A stretch of DNA of 64,000 nt, taken from assembly GCF_025685425.1 (NCBI RefSeq), contig NZ_JAGTAS010000052.1:1-64000 (forward strand), written 5' to 3'. Position numbers and translations under genes: made by a program. Position 1 is the stretch's first letter. Each line of letters begins with the position of its first letter. Under the pieces are notes generated by a model. The model saw only the letters and a list, made by a program, of their open reading frames with translations. It was not told where the DNA came from and did no database searches. This document shows, piece by piece, positions 34,050 through 43,028 of this stretch. Source of the DNA: Terriglobus albidus (GTDB lineage: Bacteria > Acidobacteriota > Terriglobia > Terriglobales > Acidobacteriaceae).

Positions 34050-35580
34050 AGGGTTCTCCAGGCTCCTCGCCACCTTGCCGCTCATTACTCTCGCGCTTGC
34101 AACAGGGTGCCGTACGAAGCCCGAAGGCAACATGGTCGTAATGGTCATCGAGTCGAGTCCGAATAATCTCGATCTCCGCATCGGCACAGACGCACAGTCA
34201 GAACGTATCGGCGGATTGATCTTCGACCCTCTGGTTCACAAGGACGAGCACTACAACCCGCAGCCGTGGATCGCGGAACGGTGGGAGCAGCCCGAGCCCA
34301 CACGCATGGTCTTCCACATTCGTCATGGCGTCACCTTCCATGACGGCCGCCCGCTTACCGCCGAAGATGTGGCCTACACCATCCGCTCCCTTCAGGATGG
34401 TTCCATCGTCACCAGCAAGGGAGCCAGTCTCTCGGCCATCAAGCAGGTCGAGACGCCCGATCCCTACACCCTGGTGCTGCACCTCGATAAGCCCGATGCT
34501 TCCCTGCTCTTCAACCTCTCCGATGGTCTCTTCGGCATCGTCCCGCGCGGCAGCGGCAAGGAACTTGGAGGCGCACCTATCGGCAGCGGCCCCTTCCGTT
34601 TTGTTTCGCAGGTCGTTGACAAAGAGGTTGTCGTCGAGCGCAATCCTCAAAGCTGGTCCGGTGTGCCGAAGATCGAGCGTGTACGCTTCGCAGTCATCCC
34701 CGATGCGGTCACGACCGCTCTGGAGCTGCGCAAAGGCTCTGCCGACATTGCATCGAATGTCATCACGCAGGACATGGTCTGGGCGATGCGCAACGAGAAA
34801 GAGATCGTTACCGACGTCGGTCCCGGCTCCATCCTGAACTACATCAACTTCAACTGTAACGACGCCCTGCTCAGGCATCGCGAGGTGCGGCAGGCGATTG
34901 CGCTCGCAATCAATCGTCAGCCCATCATTCATGCCCTCTTCCGCGATCATGCGCGCCCCGCGGCATCGCTGCTACCGAACGGACACTGGGCACAGGCAAC
35001 AGCGAGCGAACTACCCGACTTCTCCTTCAATCCCGAGCGCGCCCGCAAGCTTCTCGACGTGGCAGGCTTTCCTGTGCGGCAGAATGGATCACGCTTTCAG
35101 TTGACGATGAAGACCTCGACCGATGAAACGACCCGCCTGCTCGCAGCCATCCTGCAACAGCAACTGCGGGCTGTCGGAATTGATCTGCAGATTCGTTCGA
35201 ATGAGTTTGGCACCTTCTACGCCGACGTCACCAAGGGAGCCTTCCAGATCTACGGCCTGCGTTGGATCGGTTCAAACGAAGATCCGGATATTTTTCGCTA
35301 CACCCTCTCCTCAAAGAGCTTTCCGCCCAAGGGAGCGAACCGTGGCCATTACAGCAACCCTGAAGTGGACAAGCTGATCGCAGAAGCAGCGGTTGAGCCA
35401 GACCAGGCAAAGCGCCGTCCCATCTACGTTCACATTCAACAGTTGTTGGCAGAGGACGCCGCCGGCGTTAATCTCTGGTACCTGGACAACACAGTCGTCC
35501 ATTCCCGCCGCGTCACCAACATCCATCCCAATCCCTCGGCGAGCTACGACTTCCTGCGCGAAGCCGAGGTCGTGCATTAA
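34039..35580 (+). CDS. Peptide-type ABC transporter substrate-binding lipoprotein (SBP family 5)
   Basis: A 513-residue extracytoplasmic solute-binding protein. The lipobox LALATGC puts the lipid on Cys24. The OppA/DppA signature is visible as IAERWEQPEPTRMVFHIRHG and GRPLTAEDVAYTI, with RQAIALAINRQPI and WYLDNTVVHSRRVTNIHPNP later. It likely binds oligopeptides or murein peptides. The overlap with anmK suggests recovery of cell-wall fragments. No permease or ATPase genes are adjacent, so it must share a transporter encoded elsewhere. Confidence 0.88.
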   Translation: MRIRGFSRLLATLPLITLALATGCRTKPEGNMVVMVIESSPNNLDLRIGTDAQSERIGGLIFDPLVHKDEHYNPQPWIAERWEQPEPTRMVFHIRHGVTFHDGRPLTAEDVAYTIRSLQDGSIVTSKGASLSAIKQVETPDPYTLVLHLDKPDASLLFNLSDGLFGIVPRGSGKELGGAPIGSGPFRFVSQVVDKEVVVERNPQSWSGVPKIERVRFAVIPDAVTTALELRKGSADIASNVITQDMVWAMRNEKEIVTDVGPGSILNYINFNCNDALLRHREVRQAIALAINRQPIIHALFRDHARPAASLLPNGHWAQATASELPDFSFNPERARKLLDVAGFPVRQNGSRFQLTMKTSTDETTRLLAAILQQQLRAVGIDLQIRSNEFGTFYADVTKGAFQIYGLRWIGSNEDPDIFRYTLSSKSFPPKGANRGHYSNPEVDKLIAEAAVEPDQAKRRPIYVHIQQLLAEDAAGVNLWYLDNTVVHSRRVTNIHPNPSASYDFLREAEVVH

Positions 35581-35591
35581 ACCCATACACT

Positions 35592-35785
35592 GGGTGCCCC
35601 ACATACGCGAAGCTTATGTGGGCATTCGAGCGAAGCTCGAACTGTTTTTGGTTTGTCATTTCGTAGCGGCCGCAGGGAGCGGAGAAATCTGCTCCTCTAC
35701 CCATGCTTCCCCCACCCCTCTCAGCGGAAAGGCGGATCGAGCTTCGCTCGATACACCCACATAAGCTTCGCGTATGTGGGCACCC
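35592..35785. repeat. 194-bp inverted-repeat unit between convergent genes, locus 4
   Basis: Two 49-bp arms (35592-35640 and 35737-35785) are near-perfect inverted copies. Each contains the GGGTGCCC(C)ACAT anchor, an ACGCGAAGCTTATGTGGG hairpin and a TCGAGCGAAGCTCGA palindrome. The 96-bp middle holds GTTTGTCATTTCGTAGCG...GGAGAAATCT (35651-35690), which recurs inverted at 63094-63134. It lies between the stops of the binding-protein gene (35580) and the barrel gene (35791), so it may also end both transcripts. Confidence 0.8.
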
Positions 35786-35790
35786 AATTC

Positions 35791-36357
35791 CTACTCCTCC
35801 GACATCATCGACTTACCACGCCATAGACGGAAAGTAATACCCGTCGAGATCCCATACGGATGAATGGCCCCATACGAAAACTGCGGCCACATCTGGTACT
35901 CCACATCCACCACCTTCACCGCAAAGCGCTTGTGATACCACTCCACGCCACCTCCGGGCGCAGCGACGAAGTAGTTACCGTTCGCGTAACCGAAGGGAAA
36001 CTTGAAGTGCCCGATACCAACCAGCCCCTTGGCGTATGGCCGCACACTGCGGGTCATAAAGTTGAAGCGTGGACCAGCGAGATACGTTGACTGGTTGCTC
36101 CCATTGGGATCGTTATGGAACCGCAACCAGCGCGCCTCTCCTTCTATGCCCCAGCGATGGCTGATATTGGCATCGCCCCATAGGGTGAGACCGCCAAGCT
36201 GACGTTGACCATAGTCCGACTGGAAGATGCTGAGTCCGCCGCCTGCCATCACATGCGGACCCGGGCCTCTCCCCGCAGCAACGGCCTGTGCTTCCACTGA
36301 CGCACTACATCCTAAAACCATCGATAGAGCCGCGATCGCGGCGAACCACAGCCGCAT
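35791..36357 (-). CDS. Outer-membrane beta-barrel protein
   Basis: A 188-residue exported protein with an N-terminal signal (MRLWFAAIAALSMVLGCSASVEAQA). The mature part alternates short amphipathic strands with turns: GGLSIFQSDYGQRQ, GIEGEARWLRFH, RPYAKGLVGIGHF, GISTGITFRLWRG. This is the layout of the OmpA/OmpW-like small barrels (OMP_b-brl). ATG 36357 lies two bases after the TAA of the giant NHL/Ig protein gene, so the two are co-transcribed. Function is not known; a structural or adhesion partner is possible. Confidence 0.75.
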   Translation of the reverse strand: MRLWFAAIAALSMVLGCSASVEAQAVAAGRGPGPHVMAGGGLSIFQSDYGQRQLGGLTLWGDANISHRWGIEGEARWLRFHNDPNGSNQSTYLAGPRFNFMTRSVRPYAKGLVGIGHFKFPFGYANGNYFVAAPGGGVEWYHKRFAVKVVDVEYQMWPQFSYGAIHPYGISTGITFRLWRGKSMMSEE

Positions 36358-36359
36358 AA

Positions 36360-39300
36360 TTACTGCCCCACCGTAAGCGTCACGTCGATGGCCTGTTTCG
36401 CTCCGCTGGTCGTTCCAACGCCGGTGACCTGGAAGGTATAGGAACCAGCCGGCGTTGTGTTGGTATGCAGAGCACCGGTACAACCGGTCGTTCCGCCGGC
36501 GACACCGATCATCGCCAGAGCCATCAGTAGGCCGCCCAGCCAGCGGCGGCGTTTACGCATACCCATGCCCAGTAGCCCAAGCACGGTTACGCCAGGCCAC
36601 AGAATCGTGGCCAGAATCGGCGTGTCCGTATTGCGCACACTCGCAGACGCTCCTGCTCCTAGCGGGTTTCCGGTATCGATCTGGAGCTGTACCTGCTGCG
36701 TAATGTTCGCGCCCAGCTTCAGCGAGTTCGGCGAGAACGTGCAGGTCGCGGCGAACGGCAGGCCATTGCATCCAAGGTTCAGCGTGTCGGCAAAGCCGTT
36801 CAACGATGCGATGGACAGCGTCACCGTCACATGGTCACCGCTGGTCAGATTGACTTTCGATGGAGACAAGGCGAGGGTAAACTGCTGCGCCTGAGAAACA
36901 ACTACATCGACGGAGGACGAAGCAGAACCGGCATACAGAAAGTCTCCGCTGTATGTCGCCACCACATGGTAGGTTGCCGCTGACGGCGATACGGTTAGAG
37001 TCGCAAGACCGTTGGTGTCCACTGCGGCCGTGCCAAGAGTTGTTGTACCCGAAGTGAAGAGGACAGCACCGGTCGGCATCGCCGGCCCCGTGCCCCGTAC
37101 CACGGCCACCAGACTAACGGTCTGGCCGGTCTGCAACGAAGTAGCTGAGACGCTCAAGCCCGTGGTTGTTGGCCGTAGATCCATCTCCTGTGTCAACGTT
37201 GCGGAGCTCGACAGATTGAGCGTATCGCCGCTGTACTGAGCAGTAATGACGTGCTTGCCGCCAACCAACGTAGCGCTCGAGATACTGGCATTGCCATTCG
37301 CATCCAACGTGGCCTGTCCCAGCAACGAGCCGCCGTCAAGGAACGTGACCGATCCCGTGGGCTTGCCGTCCACATTCGTGACCTTCGCCGTCAGCACCAC
37401 GTTCTCTCCCGTAAGCGCCGGGTTCAGGCTTGATACCAGTGCAACCTGACTGTTCTGCCGCACCAATAGCTGAATGGGTGACGAATCAGCCGCAGTATTC
37501 TTCGCATCGCCGGCGTAATGCACGATGAGCGTGTGTGGCCCGATCGTGAGTGAAGAAGTGATCAGGGTCGCTGTTCCGTTGGTCCCCAGTGTGGCAGTTG
37601 CGACAGACGTTGTGCCGTCGAGCAGAGTCACTTGCCCGGTCACATCGCCACCATTGCCGGTCACCTGAACCTGTACCGTGAGCGCCGAACCATAGATCAA
37701 CGTTGTCGTGCTGGGATTCGCCTGCACAGTTGTCGTCGCAGAAATAATCTGCTGCAACAACACCGGAGAACTGGCTGATGCATTGGTGCTATCCCCACTG
37801 TAGATGGCTGTAATGGAATGTGTTCCTACCGCCAGGTTCGCAGTCGAAAAAATAGCCACGCCGTTCTGCAACGAAGCTGTTCCGAGAGACGTCGAACCGT
37901 CCTTGAAGGCCACCGTTCCTGTAAGATTGCTGCCTCCGCTGACCGTCGCAGTGAACTGCACGCCACGGCCGGCGATCGAGGGATTGTTACCGGACGCGAC
38001 CGCAACCGTGATCGCCTGCAACACGGTCAAAGAAAGCGCATTTGAAGTTGCGGCAGCGTACGTGGCATCACCCGCATAGATTGCGGTGATGGTGTGAATG
38101 CCGGGTGTCAGGGATGACGTCGGCAGGCTCGCTACGCCGCTGCCGTTGAGGATTGATGCCCCAATCAACACGCCACCATCCAAAAACTGTACCTGGCCTG
38201 GCGGAACGCCACCATTACTGGTCGCAGTAGCCACCAGCGAAACCGGCTGCCCACTTACCGAGGGGTTCGCACTGGCAGCCACCCGCAGTGTAGTGGTTGC
38301 CTGCACAATCTCCTGCGAGATAGGAGTCGAGCTCGATGCGGTATTCTTCGCATCACCGGCATAATCCGCGGTGATGACATGGGTGCCAACACTCAGCGTC
38401 GAAATTGCGAAGCTCGCCTTGCCGGCTCCGTTCAACGTGACCAGACCGATTGGAGTGCCGTTGTCTTTGACACCAACCGTTCCAGCCGGAATTCCGCCCG
38501 AGCCGGTAACCGTAATGGAGAAGGTTACGACACTTCCTGCAATCGCCGGCGATCCGCTGCTTGTAATTACTGTCGAAGTAGTCGCCTGTCGTACCGTCAC
38601 CGCCGCAATGTTAGAGGTGCTGGTTGCGTAGTTCGTACTGCCGCTATAGGTCGCTGTCAGCGTGTGCGAGCCAACAGAAAGTGACGTCGTCACCAACTGC
38701 GCCACGCCATTGGAAGGAACAGTCGTTGTCCCAAGAACCGTCGAACCATCATAAAAAGTAACCGTACCGGTCACCTGCCCGCCGGTGGTCTGCGATGGCG
38801 TCACCGTCGCAGACAGTTGTAACTGAGCCCCGGCATCGACTGTCGAGGCACTGGCCGACAATAACGTGGTCGTCGGGATGGTATCGACGGTAAAGTTCAG
38901 TGCGGTCGAAGTACTGGTGGAGTTGTTCGTATCACCCCCATAGGCAGCCGTGAAGGAATGTGCGCCGCCATTCAGACCTGTGGCTGTCCATGTAGCAATG
39001 CCACTGCCGTTGAGGTTCGCAGTGCCCAGGATGTTCGAGCCATCCTTGAAGGTCACCGAGCCAGTCACGGCAACCAGACCACTGTTGCTCACGGTAGCCG
39101 TCAAGGTAAGAGGCTCACCCGCTTTGATCGACGAAGGCGCCGCGCCGAGTGTCGTCAAACTCGTGTCCTTCTGGACTGTCTGCGTCACCACGTTGGAGAC
39201 GGCATTGATGGTATTCGTATCTCCGCTGTAGGTGGCCGTAATACTGTGAGTACCGACGCTAAGAGTATTAACGGTTATCTGTGCAACGCCGGAGCCATTG

Positions 39301-41504
39301 ATCCCTATGGTCCCCAGATTGGAAGAGCCATCCTGGAAGGTAATCGATCCAGTCGGAGAACCGGCAGCCGTTACGGTCGCCGTAAAGGTCACCGGCTGCT
39401 TTATGACAGTGGTTGTGTTGCTGGAGGCTAGATTCACTGTCGCTGCCTGCTTAACCACCTGCGTTACTGCGGTAGAGGTGCTGGGATTGTTATATTGATC
39501 GCCCTCATAACTTGCCGTCAGTGAGTGGCTCCCCAGAGCGAGAGTGCTGGTGACCAGCGTCGCCGCACCGGAGGCGAGGTTCACCGGCGAACCAAGCGGC
39601 GTCGAACCGTCATAAAAGGTAACTTTGCCTGTCGGAACATTGGTTCCGCTGGTCTGCACCTGGGCGGTCAACGTCACCGCCTGCGCGAGCGCCGATGGAT
39701 TCGGGCTGGAGGAGAGATTGACCGTCGTCGGGTCCAGTGTGAGCACTTCGCCGCTCAACAAAAGTACCGCCGGCGCGTTGATGGCTGCCGACTGCACCTC
39801 AATGCGGCCATTGACTGGGTTTCCGATTACCTGGGGATTGAACTGCGCACCAACGACACAGTTTGTGGAACTGGCCAGAACAGTATTGGTACCGCACATG
39901 CCGGACACATTACCATCCAGCGATGCATTCGATACCGTAGCGACGTTGGTAATCGTCATCGTCGTGTTGCCGGCATTCTCGACAGTAATCGTCTGCGTCG
40001 GCGAGGTCCGGCCTACGCGGATCGCGGCAAAGGTCATCTTCGCAAGGTTCGTCGTGATCTTGCGGACACGGTTGTGGAACATATCCGCGATATAGAGGTT
40101 GCCGTAACCATCCAGAGCCATCGAGTACGGGCCATAGACCATGGCGGCATTGGCGGGTCCATCATCACCCTGGAAAGATTGGCCGCCGGTACCGGTAATG
40201 GTCTCGATCAGTCCAGAGACCGCATTGATGCGTCGCACGCGGTTATTGCTGGTGTCAGAGATCAACAGGTTTCCAGCGACATCGAATAACAATGCTCCCG
40301 GGTAACGCAGCTGAGCGCTCGAGGCTGCACTGCCATCACCGGAGAATCCCGGCACACCCGTACCCGCGACCAGTTGGATCACGCCGGAAGTGACACACCG
40401 CACCATGTGGTTGCCCTGGTCTGCGATGCATACATGGCCATCGGCAGCGACAGCGATTCCCCAGGGAAGATTGAGCTTTGCGGAAATGGCGGTACCTCCG
40501 TCGCCGCTATACCCTGCCACGCCGGTCCCGGCGAAAGCATTGATGGTTCCTGTTACCAGATCCAGCTTGCGCACCGCGCTGTTACCGGTATCCGCAATGT
40601 AAAGAATCCCCGCTGCCGGATCGACAGCAAGTCCGTTCGGCCCATTCAGATGGGCAGAGGTCGCTGCACCGCCATCCCCGGAGTGGCCTGCTGTGCCCGT
40701 TCCGGCGACCGTACGAATGATGTTCGTGCCAAGGTCTACCGCGCGCACCACGTGGTTGTAGTTGTCGGCGATGTAGAGGTTGCCAAGGCCATCCAGCGCC
40801 AGCCCAGTGGGATTGCTGAGTGAAGCTCCGGTAGCCGGACCGCCGTCCCCGGTGTATCCGGGATCGCCATTGCCTGCAATGGTGGTGATTATCTGGGTCT
40901 GAGCATCGATCCGCCGGACACGATTGCTGCTGGAGTCGGTGACATAGAGGTTTCCCGCGGCGTCCACCACGACGCCCTGAGGCAGGAAAAGGGTCGACTG
41001 CGTCGCCGGCATACCATCGCCACCATAGATCCAGGTTCCATTGCCCACCACCGTGGACATCGTGCCGGGCAACCAACCCACCAGAGGACCAGAGCCCGTT
41101 CCGCTTAAGAGAACCCACCCCATCACCGTGCCGCTGCCACTCTTCAGGACAATGCCGCCGGAGCGCAGTCCCGGCGATTGCGGCGCAAACTGCACTGAGA
41201 CCGTACAACTCTGAGTCGGGACGTAGCTGTTACCGATAGTGCAACTGCCGCCGCTGACGAATGAAAAGTCATAACCGGAGAGCCCCTGTGTACCCACGGT
41301 AATCGAGCCAAGACTTCCACCAGTGGTCACCGGAACCGTGACGGTCTGGGTGCTACTGCCGGTCCCGACGGCAACCGCCGATGGGAACTGAAATACCTGT
41401 GCTGCAGAGGGAACCGCTGCGAGGAGAGAAGCAGCCAGAACGGGCAGAAACGCGCACACACGTTTCCACAAGGTGTAGAGAGAACCAAGACGGCAAGACT
41501 GCAC
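36360..41504 (-). CDS. Giant secreted NHL-repeat and Ig-like repeat protein
   Basis: About 1714 residues. A signal peptide (FLPVLAASLLAAVPSAAQ) is followed by a beta domain, six NHL blades of the type GNLYIADxxNHRVRxI (roughly residues 150-490), a choice-of-anchor-D-like domain, then ten Ig-like Big_3_5 repeats of about 95 residues (roughly 600-1536), each with GTVTFxDGSTxLGT and SVGxHTITAxYSGD. A C-terminal domain ends in a hydrophobic helix plus RKRRR, then a second hydrophobic stretch and about 45 more residues. I chose GTG 41504 for its GAGG and its sensible signal peptide; the frame opens at 41603. A surface adhesin or glycan-binding scaffold is likely, with no enzyme motif. Confidence 0.85.
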   Translation of the reverse strand: MQSCRLGSLYTLWKRVCAFLPVLAASLLAAVPSAAQVFQFPSAVAVGTGSSTQTVTVPVTTGGSLGSITVGTQGLSGYDFSFVSGGSCTIGNSYVPTQSCTVSVQFAPQSPGLRSGGIVLKSGSGTVMGWVLLSGTGSGPLVGWLPGTMSTVVGNGTWIYGGDGMPATQSTLFLPQGVVVDAAGNLYVTDSSSNRVRRIDAQTQIITTIAGNGDPGYTGDGGPATGASLSNPTGLALDGLGNLYIADNYNHVVRAVDLGTNIIRTVAGTGTAGHSGDGGAATSAHLNGPNGLAVDPAAGILYIADTGNSAVRKLDLVTGTINAFAGTGVAGYSGDGGTAISAKLNLPWGIAVAADGHVCIADQGNHMVRCVTSGVIQLVAGTGVPGFSGDGSAASSAQLRYPGALLFDVAGNLLISDTSNNRVRRINAVSGLIETITGTGGQSFQGDDGPANAAMVYGPYSMALDGYGNLYIADMFHNRVRKITTNLAKMTFAAIRVGRTSPTQTITVENAGNTTMTITNVATVSNASLDGNVSGMCGTNTVLASSTNCVVGAQFNPQVIGNPVNGRIEVQSAAINAPAVLLLSGEVLTLDPTTVNLSSSPNPSALAQAVTLTAQVQTSGTNVPTGKVTFYDGSTPLGSPVNLASGAATLVTSTLALGSHSLTASYEGDQYNNPSTSTAVTQVVKQAATVNLASSNTTTVIKQPVTFTATVTAAGSPTGSITFQDGSSNLGTIGINGSGVAQITVNTLSVGTHSITATYSGDTNTINAVSNVVTQTVQKDTSLTTLGAAPSSIKAGEPLTLTATVSNSGLVAVTGSVTFKDGSNILGTANLNGSGIATWTATGLNGGAHSFTAAYGGDTNNSTSTSTALNFTVDTIPTTTLLSASASTVDAGAQLQLSATVTPSQTTGGQVTGTVTFYDGSTVLGTTTVPSNGVAQLVTTSLSVGSHTLTATYSGSTNYATSTSNIAAVTVRQATTSTVITSSGSPAIAGSVVTFSITVTGSGGIPAGTVGVKDNGTPIGLVTLNGAGKASFAISTLSVGTHVITADYAGDAKNTASSSTPISQEIVQATTTLRVAASANPSVSGQPVSLVATATSNGGVPPGQVQFLDGGVLIGASILNGSGVASLPTSSLTPGIHTITAIYAGDATYAAATSNALSLTVLQAITVAVASGNNPSIAGRGVQFTATVSGGSNLTGTVAFKDGSTSLGTASLQNGVAIFSTANLAVGTHSITAIYSGDSTNASASSPVLLQQIISATTTVQANPSTTTLIYGSALTVQVQVTGNGGDVTGQVTLLDGTTSVATATLGTNGTATLITSSLTIGPHTLIVHYAGDAKNTAADSSPIQLLVRQNSQVALVSSLNPALTGENVVLTAKVTNVDGKPTGSVTFLDGGSLLGQATLDANGNASISSATLVGGKHVITAQYSGDTLNLSSSATLTQEMDLRPTTTGLSVSATSLQTGQTVSLVAVVRGTGPAMPTGAVLFTSGTTTLGTAAVDTNGLATLTVSPSAATYHVVATYSGDFLYAGSASSSVDVVVSQAQQFTLALSPSKVNLTSGDHVTVTLSIASLNGFADTLNLGCNGLPFAATCTFSPNSLKLGANITQQVQLQIDTGNPLGAGASASVRNTDTPILATILWPGVTVLGLLGMGMRKRRRWLGGLLMALAMIGVAGGTTGCTGALHTNTTPAGSYTFQVTGVGTTSGAKQAIDVTLTVGQ

Positions 41505-41717
41505 GGAAGCCGGACCTCGAAACAGATAGCTCCAGCAGTGTTTTAACCCGGCGAATGTTCCTTTGTACGGGATATATATCGTTCCACGATACGTCAGGCA
41601 CACAGCATCCGATGTTCGTTCTCAGCGGGATGTCATAGGTCGTCGGGGGAGAACCTGCTGAAGTGTTAACCAGGAAAGTACCACCGGTAACATTATTCCC
41701 GTCATCATTTTTGGGGA

Positions 41718-43028
41718 TTACTGGGTATGCAGTCCCGATTTGGTAATTGCGAGGCGAACCTCGTCTGCCTGCATAAATGTGGCCCAGATCATCTCGGTGC
41801 GGAGGTTTTCGGCCATCAACACGCCGATTCCCTGGTCAATTCCCAGAACGTCGTCGTTATACCAGCGAGCCTGGGGCCGAAGGGCGTCAGTAAAGCCGTA
41901 TCTTCCCCAGGCCTCCTTGCCATAGCGCTCTCGCAGCGACATCAGCACCCGCAGGCATTCCTGGGGCATAAAGGCCACAGATCCTGCCGTAGCGCACGGC
42001 ACCACACTTCCGTCAATGTGGCCAAGCGCCGGCGGCCCTCCCCAGGCCTGGTAGCCGCGCTGTGAGTCTGAGGAAGTTATTCCCCAGTAGTCGTCGTTGT
42101 ACCACTGCTTCATCGAGAGGCAGAACGCCCTGTGCGCCCGGGTCGCCGAGACGGAGTTATCGAAGTAGTTTGCAAACTTATCGCGCAGATTGCGGAAGTC
42201 AAACCAGGCATGCGAGAACTGGTGCGTAAACAGAGGATCGGGGCCGCTGATGTAGCGAATTCCCGAATAACTGGCAATCGGCCGCCGAAAGTATTGCCAG
42301 TAAATTCCATCGATTGGATGGGTGTTCGAGCCGATAGCTAACAACACCAGCATCATCAGTTCGCAGTAATGCTGCCAGCGAACAGCCAGAAAGCCGAACT
42401 CCGGTGTCCATCCCATGCTGAACTGCGTTTCCTTGTTCAGCATCCAGGGAAAGTCCACACGGTCGTAGATCTTCGTTGCCAGCTCTGCGATCTGGGTGCC
42501 CAGACCCGACGTTCTCTTGAAGTACTCCCGTGCCATCAGAGCGCCGCACAGAAAGATGCACGTATCGATCGAAGAAAGCTCGCACTTGAAGGCGCGCGTT
42601 CCCGTCTCCATATCGTTGTAGTGATAGAAGAAGCCGTGCTCCTGCGGCAGCTGCTCCCAATGGTACTGAAGCGTTCTCAGCACACGGAGGCGAATATCGT
42701 TGCGCGGCAGATAGCCGCGCCAGTCAGCAATACACAGCGCCGTCAGGCCGAAACCAGTCGCAGCAATACTGGAGACACGCCGGCTCTCTTTGCCGCGGGA
42801 CGACGGGATCTGGGCCAGGGCGCGATCACGCACCTGACCGGTCTTATCACTTGCCTCTTCCCAGAAGTAGCGGCAGCCTGCCTGGGTCAGGTCCTCGAGG
42901 AATGCATCCTCAGGCGCGGTAAGCTCCCGCTTCTTTGCACTGCCAAATGGGAAGGCAAGCGCTGTCTGGTTTAGTCCCAGTCCGGCCGCGCCGGCGGCCA
43001 CCAGTTTCAGCGCATCTCTCCGGTTCAA
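41718..43028 (-). CDS. Glucoamylase-family (PF10091/GH144-like) glycosidase
   Basis: A 436-residue exported protein with a twin-arginine signal (NRRDALKLVAAGAAG...ALA). The (alpha/alpha)6-barrel family is recognised from CRYFWEEASDKTGQVRDRA, SIAATGFGLTALCIADWRGY, FPWMLNKETQFSMGWTPEFGF and GPDPLFTHQFSHAWFD. Close relatives include GH144 endo-beta-1,2-glucanases. Catalytic Glu/Asp cannot be fixed by reading alone. Its start overlaps the GH39 stop by four bases. The 213-bp gap to the giant protein start shows no hairpin or other feature I can call. Confidence 0.8.
   Translation of the reverse strand: MNRRDALKLVAAGAAGLGLNQTALAFPFGSAKKRELTAPEDAFLEDLTQAGCRYFWEEASDKTGQVRDRALAQIPSSRGKESRRVSSIAATGFGLTALCIADWRGYLPRNDIRLRVLRTLQYHWEQLPQEHGFFYHYNDMETGTRAFKCELSSIDTCIFLCGALMAREYFKRTSGLGTQIAELATKIYDRVDFPWMLNKETQFSMGWTPEFGFLAVRWQHYCELMMLVLLAIGSNTHPIDGIYWQYFRRPIASYSGIRYISGPDPLFTHQFSHAWFDFRNLRDKFANYFDNSVSATRAHRAFCLSMKQWYNDDYWGITSSDSQRGYQAWGGPPALGHIDGSVVPCATAGSVAFMPQECLRVLMSLRERYGKEAWGRYGFTDALRPQARWYNDDVLGIDQGIGVLMAENLRTEMIWATFMQADEVRLAITKSGLHTQ

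Noticed and set aside
37800-39500. Several 70-160 residue open frames on the plus strand over the Ig repeats
   Set aside because: They recur with the repeat period of the giant protein on the other strand and are its shadows.
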